Shown here one piece after another: positions 10,309-23,200 of a DNA stretch of 64,000 nucleotides (its first letter is position 1; every line of letters starts with the position of its first letter). Position numbers and translations under genes: made by a program. The stretch spans positions 62,001 through 126,000 of the forward strand of contig JAWPHD010007172.1 in the NCBI GenBank assembly GCA_037043455.1. The letters are read 5' to 3'. Source of the DNA: Cyrtodaria siliqua (lineage: Eukaryota > Mollusca > Bivalvia > Adapedonta > Hiatellidae). The notes under the pieces were generated by a model, which saw nothing but the letters and a program-made list of their open reading frames with translations, did not search any database and was not told where the DNA came from.

Positions 10309-11919
10309 AAGTGTACCCCACCCACCTACTTCAACTGCTAGAACTGAAAATGCATAAAATAATGTATGTAATTCAAAGACACGTCCCTTTTATTTATCTA
10401 ATCTAGAACATCGGTCGCGTAGGTTATTAAACCCTGGCGCTTTTCGTCATATGCTTTGAATTTTTCTAATTTTGTTTGGTACCATCTTGTTTTGTATTTG
10501 TGTGATTTTTGTCTCAATTTGTCGTAGTCATTTTTGTCTTGCAATTGTTTTAAAGTGCGCAAAACCTTCGTGTTTTCTCGGTGTGGTGCGCCAACTGCAG
10601 CTGCTTTTCCTAGTGCTGAATTTGCACGACCATCATTCAATCGGGCGGCTGCGCTTAGTTTGCGACCTTTTGCATTTCGTCGAAAAGTGACATCCTTTGG
10701 ACTCGAGACATTATATCCCCAATGAGATGCCTCCAGCTTGTTGGTATCTGCATGAAATCTAGTTTTTCCAATTGCCAATGTACTGAGCCTGATATCGAGG
10801 CACATCATTAGCAATGTTCTGTCTGAACCTTTAATTTCAAGCTTTTTCTTTGCATTTGGCAAAAAACTAGGCTGGCAGCAATTTGAAGGTGGTAAGCCCG
10901 AACAAAGAAATGAATTTTTACGACATGCTTCGCCACACTTTCCAGAAATGCATTTGACGATTGCTGTCTTCAATAATTTTGTTTTTCTTTTAAGTAGATA
11001 TATGTTGCTGGCCACTTCTGCGTGCAATTTTTTGTACTCCATGTGTACGCGGTCACCGATATCTTTAGAAAATCTAGTCTGTATGTATTGTCGGTCTTTT
11101 TTGTTTTTTGCTGGGAACATTTTTTTTACTAAAATTTGCTTTTTTCATTATTTTTTTTTTCCTATTGATTTGGTTAGGTGTATAACATCGGCTGACCTTT
11201 CCATTTCCGTAGTATCAGCATGCTATTGTTGTTGAGCATCTCGTGCGACCAAAAATGCATGACTGTCGCCGTCTGTTATCATGTTACTTATCGTAACCGG
11301 GTTCTTGCTGCGGAGAATTGTTGACATACATGCGTGGGCTTCTCTATACTCATCGCCTGTAAATTTAACAGAAATTGTTTTAATAATAAAAAAACAAATG
11401 TTTTAAAAATGTGCTGTGCTGTGCTGTGTGCTGTGCTGTGCTGTGCTGTGATGTATGCTGTATGCTATGCTAGGTGTTTTATTATAGCTTTCAAGTACAG
11501 TTGCTGCCACGCGGATTGCGACTAATCACACTCAACGCGGGGATTTTATCTCACCGCGGACACACTGATTTTGTCCCCGTGAACGGCGGACAGTCCACTC
11601 AACGCTGGGACAATAACTTTTGACCGCCGCGACACAATCACCGCGATTCGCCGTGATCCGTTTTGATTCGCACACCGCTTTACCCGGTGTGAAATCGCAG
11701 GCCATCGCCACGATTTACCTTCAGTATCAATGTACACTTTTGCAGTCAATTTAATGCATTATTATTCAATAACTATTAAAAAATCGAAGCAGAAGTCAAT
11801 TTTACGGAAACTTCAAATGCCCGGATAATGTATAGTTATGTGGCGGTTCCTATTACCTACTTGGCAGTGACTGAACATAAAATTCAATTCGTAATTCTTA
11901 TACTGGAAATTAGAATTAT

Positions 11920-12897
11920 CATACATGTGATACTTTCAGGACCTCAATCTGGGAGTTTAGTGATTTTTTTAAGGGAGATTCATGCAAAAATCTGGTAGGT
12001 TTTTTTACGGACTATTTTTAGCGCGCGAGCAGTATTTTATACCCAAATTCCATAAACGAATACCTTAAAATACGCTTTTAAACATGTTTCTTCATTTATG
12101 TCAGGGGAGATAACAAGAATGAATAAAAACAGTTTTTAAACAATATTTTATTTAATAACAAATGATAAACATGTTCGCTGTTCATTTCGCTGTTGTTTGG
12201 TTATGCTCAATAATCTACTTTAATACTTACAGACAGTGTCCCTTTAAAGTTTGTTGTTATATTTTCGTACTTACAAAACATAAAAATATTGAGAAAGTAA
12301 GAGTTTAAAAAAAAAAAAAGAAGCATTCTATTTCTGCTTATCAGCGAGTATTGATTCGAGAAATAATGTGTTTTTTATTGATTCGAGAAATAATGTGTTT
12401 TTTAACTCGAAAAACACCCCATCTTGATTAAAAATGTTTGAGACCCTATCTTGATCGATTTATTTCAGATACCCACCCCTATTCCCCACAACTCAATTGT
12501 GTTTAATGAAATCATACATACTCATCAAATTCACGTTGACAAAGTCTACTTTCGTTTTCGCTATTCACTTCAACAACCTTGTAAATAAATGACGCCGGCA
12601 ATTTGTTTCAAGTCGTATCTAACCTGTTTAATTACATACATCATTAAAGACTTCATAAGTGTGCTGCTAATCCTTTTGTAGGATCAATTAAGGCCTAAAA
12701 AAAAAACTTGTGTGTTTCTGGTTTCACCCTGTCAAAAAGTTAGGGTAGGTAGGTAGGAAAAAGTTTTTTTTTTAGATATTTTTTTTATATATATTGTTCG
12801 CATATATTATGCCATTTTTGTACTAAGGCAACTTTTTGATAACCTTTGCAATCCAGATTAGATGCTTAACAACTCTGGCTAATAAAATTATCATTTG

Positions 12898-12932
<35 letters not shown>

Positions 12933-13302
12933 ATTTTTTTTTTATTTTTTTTAATTTTTTTTTCCGCTAAAAATATTTAGGGTCGGCGGTGATAAAGTAG
13001 GGACGGTCGGGAAACCGGAAACACACATGTTTTTTTATTAGGCCTAAGCCAATAAACTGTTTCAAATAACAATTTCACCCACTTTCCCCCAGACTATTGA
13101 TCCAGGTCAAATCTAGGTATGTCACGTGACGGTCTCGCGAATCACGAGACAATAACATCAAGTTGGCAGGTAATAGACCGATGATTTTCGAAAAATTTAT
13201 TTTAGCAATTTTACGGGAGTTTTTCACACAATTCCGTGGGGCCGGGAGGAGGGTTAGAATTCCGTGAGATTTCATCTCACGCCGTGAGGTATCACATGTA
13301 TG
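11920..13302. mobile_element. CATACATGTGATAC element, locus 1
   Basis: Termini CATACATGTGATAC in inverted orientation. Target duplication AATTAT (11914-11919, 13303-13308); the empty site is in copies 1 and 3 (TTAGAATTATATTTT). The same element occurs at 43325-44512, also with a 6-bp duplication. It is 1,383 bp including a nested MITE (12692-13044). I see no coding sequence, so it is a non-autonomous DNA transposon. The 6-bp duplication with this end does not point clearly to one superfamily. Confidence 0.75.
12692..13044. mobile_element. Harbinger-like MITE
   Basis: 353 bp with GGCCTAAAAAA / TTAGGCC inverted ends and TAA duplications at 12689-12691 and 13045-13047. The empty site is in the sister element (CAATTAAGCCAATAAAC, about 44307). 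The TWA target fits PIF/Harbinger. The interior is mostly poly-A/T (12901-12962). Confidence 0.7.
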
Positions 13303-13796
13303 AATTATATTTTTAATTAATCGTTTTTTGTAACACATTTTACTATTGTGCTGTTGATTATATTAAAACATCGATGTGTTCTTTAGTCAGAAAAAATCCG
13401 AAAAAATTGTAAAGAATTCCGTTTCTATTTATTAGTGCCGCCTTGTTAATAGGTACACACATCGCAAAGGATTCTGGGTAGCCAATTTATGTCTGGTGAA
13501 GAGAAATGCGACTTTCTAGCATAACATAGCATAGCATAGCACAGCACAGCACTGCATAGAATAGCATAGCATAGCAAACATAATAACATAGCACAGTACA
13601 TCGTACAGCATAGCACACATCATAGCATAGCACACATCATAACATAGCATAGCATAGCATTGCACAGCACAGCATAGCATAGCAAACATCATAACATAGC
13701 ACAGTACATCATTGCAGCATAGCATAGCACAGTACAGCATAGCAGCATATCACACATTATAGCATAGCACACATCATAGCACACATCATAACGTAG

Positions 13797-15503
13797 CTGG
13801 GCCTCCGCTGTGATTCGCTAATGTCTCAAATGGCGAAAGAAGAGCAAAAGTTGCGATCTTTTTTAAGCTTTTGCGAAAATTATTTGCGAAAAAAATAAAA
13901 GCCGATATTTACATATTGTCAATGCTGTAAGCGGATACGAGCGAAATAGTAATTGAAAATGGACTGGTTCACTAAACTACAAGAATAACGTTCGCTGGCT
14001 TCATACAAAAACCGATAAAATTATCACAACCAGTCGATTGATCACGCGTGTACATTGTGAATCACTGATGCTTGAAAATAAGTTGTAAACAAACTTTCTG
14101 ACGCTCTCCGAGAAGATAATTGATGCAATTAAGTAATAATAGGATTAAGACAACACAGCTTGATATCGGGGTTTAAGTGACAGCTTGATATCGGGTTTTA
14201 AGCACTTATACAAACATCGGCGGACGATCAAACAACGAAAATGAAACTATGGTTGATGTTTGTTTTTGTGTGGTGCAAACTTCGTCGGGTGTTGAAAATG
14301 AAAGAAATCGTAAGTTATTACTTGTTATTTTTAGAAATATATAATATTGTAACAAAAGATGATCAGAACAATGGCCATACTTGATTTAATTACCCTCGAC
14401 GTATGTTTCCTATAGTTGACAATTGCAAAAATGGCTTGTAAACGTCCGCTAGATTTAGATTCTTGTTTGACTCCACCTTCTAAATTTGCCAAAATTCAGA
14501 ACTCACCTGTTAGAATTTTAAGGATTCGTGGGAAAATGAAAATACTTGGCTACGCTATGATCCAAAACTGTGACTTTTGTATTTAATACAACGTTCTAAC
14601 ATTTTCACTTCTGGGTGTACAATCATTAAAAAAGAAAATGTGTCAAAGCATGCAACAAGTAAAGGTACATAGAGTGAAGTCTTGTTTTAATGCTAATTTT
14701 ATTTTTAATGTTAAAAATAATATCTTAACAATTTTAATAAAAATGATGATAAATACAGTCTAAATTGATTTTTTTTTAAATTTTTTAAACTTATATATTT
14801 TTCATTCTAAATTCAGACCACATGAAGGTAGACAGTGCTGCTAAAATGATTGTCAACATGGATGTGGCCCGCCAAGTAGCCATTTCTAAAAGCGAAGCTG
14901 CCGTGACTGCTGCCATGGTGTACTTTGCGGCCCAGCACAATTTTGCCAGTGTAACTAACTATATTGCAAGTGTATTGTAAGATTATAAGAATAGTTGTTT
15001 CTTTTCTTGCAATTAAAAAAATCATTGTTAATAATATTAAATGATATCATAAAACAAAATTGTTGTTTTTACTTTGATACTGAATTTATCATAATCTGTT
15101 TAAGGACCTACATGTAGTCAAGAATATTAAAAGATGTTAGTTATATAAACATTAATACAAATAATACTTGTAATAGCTTAATATAAGATAATACTGCTAT
15201 GATTATAGTTATCATCTTTTATTAAACTATTGGTTTATAATAATTATTAAAGTATTACTTGTATTTATATAATAATGGTGGTATAAATAAAGTCTTTTAT
15301 AAAAGCAAGAGAACCTAAATGAATCAATGCATATATGCCGTTTATTCTGAAAATGTCTTTCAAGTCCTCGTCATTGTATGAAAAAATGGCTCAAAATTGG
15401 CTCTTATTTCTCAAATTTGGCTCCTTTTTTTTTCATTTGGCGAAAGTTTTTTTCTTTTGGCGTAAGTGGTTGTGAAAGAAAAAAAAAACCAGGGGAGGCC
15501 CTG
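13797..15503. mobile_element. hAT-like non-autonomous element 1 (5-bp TSD)
   Basis: Ends CTGGGCCTCC and GGAGGCCCTG, target duplication CGTAG (13792-13796, 15504-15508), inserted in the CATAG array; copy 1 has the uninterrupted site (ATAACGTAGCATAG). At about 14817-14985 on the plus strand a short open stretch (SKSEAAVTAAMVYFAAQHNF) resembles a segment of hAT-family transposases, so this is probably an internally deleted derivative. No full transposase remains. Confidence 0.65.
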
Positions 15504-15717
15504 CGTAGCATAGCATAGCATAGCACACACATCGTAGCATAGCACACGTTATATCATAGCATTGCACACATCATAGCATAGCACACATCATAGCACACAT
15601 CATAGCATAGCATAGCATAGCATACATCATAGCACAGCATAGCACACCATTCATATCATAGCATTGCACACATCGTAGCATAGCATAGCATAGCACACAT
15701 CATATAGCAGGGTTCCG

Positions 15718-17219
15718 GAAATACGGTTGCCCGTCGCCCCGGGCAAGTGGATTTTTGGTGCGGGCAAGTGACCTTCGCAAATCTGGTTGCCCGCCACTTG
15801 CCCGACGGACATTTCCATTTCAGAACAAATCAAGTGGCAAACTAGCCATATCAGAATTTCTTTCTGATAACTGAATAAAACTGGCCGCTGTTTTTCGCTA
15901 CTAGCGATTGTTAATATGATCAAACAACTTTCGGTACACTCAACAATCTCGTCCCAGGCAGCTTAATTTGTGGCATTATTTCAATAAACAACTAATTAGG
16001 CCTAACCCACACGCGCATTTCACACCATTTGAGCTCACCATTTGACAACAACTTATCCTGACACGACCGTCAGACGTGTGTCCATTGGCCAATGAAATCG
16101 CGGCAATTATGTCCGTGACCTTCTAACCATAAACATAGCTACTTTCAGAAATAGTTTACAAATAATCTGGAACTTCCACCAATCAAATCAGAAAACTCTT
16201 TCTTAATTTGCAAATTTAATGTGTCAAAATAATGATTGACAGGCCTACGTGACGTTATGTTTTTGTTTAGATAATTTTGCCGAAGACTTTTTCGTAATGA
16301 AAATACACATTTCTTTTACTCGAAGCACTCGTTTATCAATGCGCTTTTATGAGGTATTTGGGGTATTTCATTGATATAGTCTGTAATTAAACATATATTG
16401 AAGTGCATACCACACAAATAAGTTGCATAACTTAGCGATATGCGCATGTCATGGGTTTTCGCGATTTCAGAAAAATCACGAAACCTTTTTCTCAAGTTCT
16501 GAACTTTCGCTTTTGATAAATAAGGTTACTGCTACTACTTCTCAAACAATTCCTAGGGAACCCTAATAAAGGAACCCTTATTCACGCCTCTTGCTTTCAA
16601 CTAATTCCCTTTAGTTAAAATACAAAGCCGTAGGAACGTTACCATGATTGCAGAAATTGGGGGCCAAGTTAATATTTTTAATATAAACGTTTTTGTCTTG
16701 TTTCTTTGCTTGTCGCACCTTTAAATGAATACAATAGCTTCTTTTTTTTCTGTCAACTGGTTAATTGTACACACTGTGACATTAAAAGTTCCATACACTA
16801 GCTGCCAATGATTTTTTTGGATGGTCATCAAACATGATGGTGGGGTTGTGTTTGTGGGGATTCGGGTGGGGTGGGAGGGCGGAATAAAATGACTTTGTAT
16901 ACTGTCTCATCATTTTATGATTTAAGTAACACAAAGATGTAATAGACACAAAAGAAGAAAATACAAGCATTTGATTTTTTTATATGAATAAATACAATGT
17001 ATTAACTAATTCATAAAATACACTCTTCCTTCCTTTTCTAAGTATAATGGTCCAAATTATGCGGCGGTCCGTCACGTTTAACACGAATAATGGTACACCG
17101 CCATTTCTTGGGGCAATTAAGTGTTCTTAAATGTGGGGCAAGTGACATTATGGGCAGGGTAAGTGACTTTTGAAAATCCACTTGCCCTGGGCAATTTTCA
17201 AAATATTTCCAGAACCCTG
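15718..17219. mobile_element. hAT-like non-autonomous element 2 (5-bp TSD)
   Basis: Ends CAGGGTTCCGGAAATA and the inverse of CAGGGTTCTGGAAATA, duplication TATAG (15713-15717, 17220-17224). Subterminal sequences repeat a 'GCCC..GGGCAAGTGG' motif in both orientations several times, as hAT transposase-binding regions often do. No transposase ORF was recognised. Confidence 0.7.
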
Positions 17220-18128
17220 TATAGCATTGCACACATCATAGCATAGCACACATCATAGCATAGATAGCATAGCATAGCACACAACATATCATAGCGATGC
17301 ACACATCTTAGCATAGCACACATCATATCATAGCATAAGCACACATCATAGCATAGTAAACATCATATCATAGCATAGCATAGCACACATCATATAGCAC
17401 ACATCATATCATAGCATTGCACACATCATAGCACACACCATAGCATAGCACACATCAAAGCATAGCAAACAGCATAGCATATCATAGCATATACCACTGA
17501 ATAGCACATAGCATAGCAATGCTGGCTGTGTTGTTAATGCTATGCTATGCTATGCTATGCTATGCTATGCTATGCTATCCTATCCTATCCTATCCTACTA
17601 TCCTATCCTATCCTATCCTATCCTATCCTGTCCTATCCTATCCTATCCTATCCTATCTTATTCTATCCTATCCTATGCAGTGTAGTGTAATGTGTGAGTA
17701 CTTGCGAGTGATTTAAACAAACACATATTGTGGTTAGGCTAATGTGTAATATAATGAAATGTTGTTTTTACCGATTATGTCATCATTCTGCAGATTTTTC
17801 GGGCAACCACTCTTCTCGTCACATTTATTGTGATCATTTTTAGTGCACAATTTACTACTAAATTGCATGACAATGATTTTTTGATACTTCACCTGCTTTT
17901 CACAAATTGTAGTGCTGACTTGTGTTGCTGGCTGACTAGGAGTTGTCTCCCCTGCAGATTTCATGCTGTTATTGTATTGGGAATCAATGCCCCACAGAAT
18001 AGATGTGTCTGGTTTGAAACCTAGTGCTATATTGTTATCTATTGTTTGCTGTGTGCTCTGGCGAAGCTAGCCTCTGCAACTTCTTCTGTTTTTGAAGCCG
18101 AGTAATTACTGTGTTTCTGCATTGTACC

Positions 18129-18547
18129 TCCCCGTGTGGTTGCCGGGGGCCCCGTTTGGTCACGGGGCCAAGAATACAGCCACTGCAGATCCCTTTGGAG
18201 GGGTAGGCAGAGGGGTAGAATCCCCCCAAATTCATGTTCATTTTATCATTTTTTGTTCATGTTCATTAAAGGTCTTCATAATGATCCCTGCATTGTTTCA
18301 GGTGCCATCTCGCTCGCATCAAAAGAGCAGTGGCAGAAAAACAATAACGTGGCTCCAGCGTAAATGGAGTTTCTACCATAGAATTTGCAGCAAATCTGCA
18401 GTTCAGGGTGAGAAGGTTCTAGGCCCATTTTCCATATTTTATCTCGATGTACATGGAAGATGAGCCTGGCATGTTCATGCCTGCTAGGCGCCATATAACC
18501 TTTTCATGTGTTGGTGCGCCTTAAAACCCCAATTCAATTCAATTCAA
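18129..18547 (+). mobile_element. SINE in transposase copy 2
   Basis: Same 419-bp SINE at the same position as in copy 1, with TTCTGCATTGTACC duplications at 18115-18128 and 18548-18561. The shared insertion shows that units 1, 2 and 3 descend from one SINE-bearing ancestor. Confidence 0.8.
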
Positions 18548-19588
18548 TTCTGCATTGTACCATATGAGGGTGGTGGAATTTTCAAACTTGTCATTATAAA
18601 CCTTAAGTTGTTTGGGCCGCACTTAGTATCCAACAATCCGGCAGCCACAGAAATGTTGATGTCAGCATTTTTTGCCCCACGCTTGTCTCTGTTTATTTCC
18701 TCATACAGTTTGTAAGGTTTGTTAGTAAATTGGCATTTAGTGCACATGAACCTCTCTTTCCAGCAGAAACCCCATTGTTTCTCGAAACTTAAGTCAAATT
18801 CCAATTTTCTATTACAGCCGGCATCCCAGACACGATAAGAAGTGTAACTGTCGAAGAACATGTCAGCCGTCTTACCCATATGGAAGGTACGGTACATACT
18901 GAGTTTGTTGTTACATTGTTTTGTATCACTACTGCGAGGTTTGAGGGCTTTTTCAATTGCTGTCTCTCTTGCATGTGATGGACGCAAAATCAGGGTGTTT
19001 GGTTCTTTTTTGTCGACAGCTCCACAAAAAAGCACATTTGAATTTGTATTCTTCCTCACAATGCTGTCATATACATCCTTTTGCATTCTTTTCATTTGTG
19101 GTCTTGCTGAATCAGAATTGGTCCACTTCTGTAGGTCGGCTGCTCTTATTTGATCAAATCCTTTCTGAAAATATGCTCCTTTTCTCCTATTCTTTGGTAC
19201 ATTTTCTGGTTTTGTCCTTTTGTTCAACACCATTTTCTTGTTTTATACATACACAATTACTTCTAAACAGTTGCAATGACTTTTGAACAAAAAGTATTAG
19301 ATACAGTTAAGTAAAATCCCATATCTCTTCATACAGGAAGATGGGAGCTATCTGGATTCTTACTGGCCAGAGAGGAGTGTCATTTTGGGGACAGAAGCCA
19401 TTGTTGGCATCAGCTTTAAGCAGATTATCAGACAGGTAAATCTGTTCTGCAAATATTACAGAATGTTTGGAAGTAGAAAATAAGATTCAACACTGATGTC
19501 AATTTTAGTAAAACAGATTTTAATGATAAAAATACATATTACCATATAAGGACATACTTCTGCAATTAACAACTTATGCAGTACTGCA

Positions 19589-19858
19589 TATATATGTAAA
19601 TTGGGCCCCCTATGGTAATTTGGATTTCGCTTCGCTCACTCCAAATTACCATAGGGTTTTCCAATTTACATATATATGTATACACAATAATCAGCATGAA
19701 ATGATGATTTTCGCTGCCTCTGATTACAACAGAAACACCCAAAATACATATATATAATAAATCACCATGAAATGGTGATTTACTTGATTTAATAAAACTT
19801 TTTTAAAATAGGGGTAGTGAAGATTGCAAGTTTAAATCTTTTATAGTTATCAAAATTA
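19589..19858. repeat. Polinton left terminal inverted repeat with hairpins
   Basis: Matches the inverse of 33648-33921 with few differences. The outer 88 bp is itself a near-perfect hairpin: arm 19589-19624, loop TTTCGCTTCGCTCAC, arm 19640-19676. Further in are two smaller related hairpins, 19689-19709 (imperfect) and 19760-19780 (ATCACCATGAAATGGTGAT), each near a TACATATATATA motif. Confidence 0.9.
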
Positions 19859-19879
19859 CAACATATTTTTTTTATATGA

Positions 19880-20149
19880 TTAAACATCAATACGTCTAAA
19901 TTTTAAGCACTCAGCATTATAATCTTTAAATTTCCAATAACGTGCCATTATTCTGACTGAAACTCCACCACAATCAGCACAAATTTTATTTTTTGCTCTT
20001 GTGCCTTTTTTACATATTGAGCACGGCAATACATGACTTGTTTTTAATCTATACTTATGCAAACTGCAATAATTAGAATCTTTTGTAGTCTTATTTTTAC
20101 ACGGATTGTGTAATCCAATTTTAAGAAATTTGCAAACATTAATTTCCAT
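19880..20149 (-). CDS. Small cysteine-rich (zinc-ribbon-like) protein
   Basis: 89 residues, complete, starting 64 bp from the divergent polymerase gene. Cysteine and histidine pairs are spaced C-x(9)-C, C-x2-H, C-x2-C and C-x2-C (HVLPCSICKKG, KICADCGG), suggesting one or two zinc-binding sites. I do not recognise the family. Sharing a palindromic promoter with the polymerase suggests an early, replication-related or regulatory role, which is inference. It shows no damage. Confidence 0.6.
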   Translation of the reverse strand: MEINVCKFLKIGLHNPCKNKTTKDSNYCSLHKYRLKTSHVLPCSICKKGTRAKNKICADCGGVSVRIMARYWKFKDYNAECLKFRRIDV

Positions 20150-20213
20150 TGTTTCTTTTTGATATATTTTTTTATATTAAATAAAAAAAAAAAAAGTATA
20201 TCAAAAAGAAATA
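20150..20213. promoter_or_regulatory. Palindromic bidirectional promoter (small protein / polymerase)
   Basis: TTTCTTTTTGATATA (20152-20166) and TATATCAAAAAGAAA (20197-20211) are exact inverted copies, each ending 2-3 bases from a start codon and separated by an A/T spacer. Each gene thus has the same leader motif and distance. Confidence 0.55.
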
Positions 20214-23200
20214 ATGAAGACTGAAGAGATTATAGAAAATTTAATACGCCTGTTTGATACAGGTGTAATAGATAAGCAAACACTATCTAACGGTATAAAT
20301 GCATTAAAAGAAGTTCCAAAGGAAACTCCAAAAGAGGTTAAATCTCAAACATTAGAAAATTTACTTAAGAGACGACGTGCTAAAAAACAACTTAAACGAG
20401 AAAAGCAGAAATATGATAAATTACAAGAAAATGTTATAAATGAACAAAAGCAGAAATATGCTAAATTACGAGACAATGTTATAAATGAACTGAAAGAGTT
20501 TAATGATAGAAAATCTAAAGAAAGTATTTCAGAATTAAAACTAGTTGACAAGCCAATATGTGGTTATTTCAAAGCATACGAAATATCTGCCAAAAAATAT
20601 AAAGACCCTCGGAAACTATTCCATGATAAAAAATCTATCATTACGAAACAAATGACCAAAGAGCTGACAAAAATGAATGGAATAAAATTTCAGTTAGGTC
20701 TTACTGTAGAATTATTTAAAGATGACGGTGCAACAAAAAAATACACCACAGCAGTTTTACATAGTCAAAATACACTTTTGTCTTCTGAAAAAATAGATGA
20801 GTTATATGAAAAATCATCTGCAGACATACAAGAGAGTTTGGAAAGATTTACAAACACAGCATCAGGATTAGAGGTTGATTACTGTATTACACTTTATTTA
20901 AATTTTGCAAAGTATGAACCCCTAAAAGGTTCTTCATATATTCCTTTGCATAAAGCAGTATCTGATAAGAAAGCAATTATAAATGTTAACAATAAAGATA
21001 ATAGGTGCTTGGAAGTGTCATTGATTTCTGCTCTCCGACCTAATAAAAATAATCCAATCAAGATGTCTAGTTACAACAAATACATGGGTGAGTTGAATAT
21101 GGATGGTATTGATTTTCCAACTCCGGTTTCACAAATAAGTAAAGTAGAAAAACAAAACAATCTTGCCATTAATGTTTACGGATATACAGTATCAGAAAAA
21201 AATAAAAAGGTATCTGTTTTTCCATATAAAATATCAGAGCAGCCGAAGGACATAGAAAGAATTAATTTGATGTTAATCTCTGAAGACGCTGAGGTTGAAG
21301 AAGAGAATGAAGATGATCCAAACAATGAAGAAGGAATCATAGATGATAATTATAACCCTGATGATTATTCTGAGGAACAAAAAATAAAAATAAAATATCA
21401 TTATTGCTGGATTAAAAATTTAAATAGATTACTTTATGATCAAAACAAACATCATGGTAAAACTTATTTTTGTGATCGTTGTCTTCATGGCTACTCTGGA
21501 ATAAACCTACTTAACAAACACAAAGAAGACTGTGATGGTATCAATAAAAACTCTTGCCGAATAGAAATGCCAAAAAAGGTGCAAGCATCCAATTTAAAAA
21601 TCATCAAAATCAAATGCCTGTACCTTATGCAATATATGCTGACTTTGAAAGTAAAGTCAAACCTTTATCTTCCAAATTTGGAAAGAAATCTAAAATAACA
21701 AATGTACACGAAGCTTGTGGATTTGGATATCAAGTTGTCAGATACGATGGTAAAGTGGAAGAACCGGTTATTTACAGAGGTGAAGATACTGTTGAAAAGT
21801 TTTTAAATCATTTGGAATTTGAAAAGAGCAAGATCAATAATATATTTGCTCACCCGAAACCATTAATTATGACACAGCAGAATGAAATAGATTATGAAAA
21901 AGCAACACACTGCTGGATATGCGAGAATATAATAAATAATGATAAGAACTGCAAAGTAAAAGATCACTGTCATTTTACAGGAAAATACAGAGGTGCAGCA
22001 CACAAAAACTGTAACCTGAAACTAAAAATAAAACCAGGTAAAACAATTATCCCTGTTATATTTCACAACCTCAAAGGATATGATAGTCATCTCATCATGC
22101 AAAAAATACATAAAATGACAGGTAATATTACATGCATTCCAAACAACGCTGAAAAGTATATTTCATTTAGTGCCGGACAACTTAGATTCTTGGATAGCTG
22201 GCAGTTTATGGATTCGTCTCTGGAAAAATTGGTTAAAGCAACAGACAAATCTGATTTTAAAATTACCAAAAATCAGTTTGGAAAACAAGCAGATTTACTT
22301 TTACGAAAAGGTGTTTATCCATACGAATATATGGACAGTATGGAAAAATTCAAGGAAACACAATTACCGCCTATAGAAAAGTTTTACAGTAGTCTCTCAG
22401 ATGAAAGTATAAGTTCCGAAGATTATGAATATGCTCAAAAAATATGGAAAGAGTTTAACTGTAAAACTCTTGGAGACTATCATGATTTATATCTAAAAAC
22501 TGATGTAACTTTGTTAGCAGATGTGTTTCAAACTTTTAGAAAAACATGCATGAATGCATACAAACTTGATGCTTTACATTACTACACAGCACCTGGATTA
22601 TCTTGGGATGCTTTACTCAAACATTCAAAAATAGAATTAGAACTTTTGACAGACATTGACAAGCACTTATTTATAGAAAAAGGTATGCGTGGTGGCATAA
22701 GTATGGTATCAATACGATATGCCAAAGCAAATAATCCACATGTAGCTGATTATAACCCTAACGAGGAAAACAACTTTTTAATGTATTATGATGCAAATAA
22801 TCTTTATGGATGGGCAATGAGTCAGTCACTTCCATATTCAGGCTTTGTTTGGAAAACCAAAAACAAGAGTGGAAAATTTTCTAAACCAAAAACTGGCAAA
22901 GGACAAATGCTTGAAGTTGATTTGGAATATCCTAAAGAACTTCATGAATCTCATAATGACTATCCGCTTGCACCGGAAAGATTAGCAGTGAAAAAAGAAT
23001 GGTTGTCTGAATACCAGACAGATCTGTTGGAAAATAATAGCATGATAAATACAGAACAACTATAGTCCCCAATCTTATGGACAAAGAAAAATATGTGTTA
23101 CATTACAAAAACCTGCAACTGTATTTATCTTTGGGTATGAAACTAAAAAAAGTACACAGAGTATTAGAATTTAATGAAAAACCATGGATGGAATCATATA

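Larger units (their letters stand above)
11357..17771 (-). other. Predicted transposase intron, copy 2, enlarged by insertions
   Basis: Same splice sites as copy 1 (donor ATCG|GTAAAA, acceptor TTTACAG|GCGATGAG). It holds the truncated GTTGCTGCCACGCGG element (about 11501-13519, split by the CATACATG element) and the CATAG array, split into three by two hAT-like insertions. It is about 6.4 kb against 1.8 kb in copy 1, the difference being the three elements. Confidence 0.6.
10398..19233 (-). pseudogene. Mutator-like transposase, copy 2, broken
   Basis: The start is ATG at 19233. Exon 1 runs to 17772 and contains the SINE at 18129-18547; the predicted intron is 11357-17771 and exon 2 is 11356-10398. 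The C-terminal 240 codons (11120-10398) are uninterrupted and include RQYIQTRFSKDIGDRVH, a CISGKCGEACRKNSFLC cysteine cluster, SHWGYNVSSPKDVTFRRN and a basic coiled tail. This is the best-preserved C-terminal half in the window. Breaks: the SINE, and a frameshift near 11140-11160 in an expanded T-run just after the ITDGDS-containing segment. The N-terminal 229 codons (19233-18544) are open. Confidence 0.7.
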
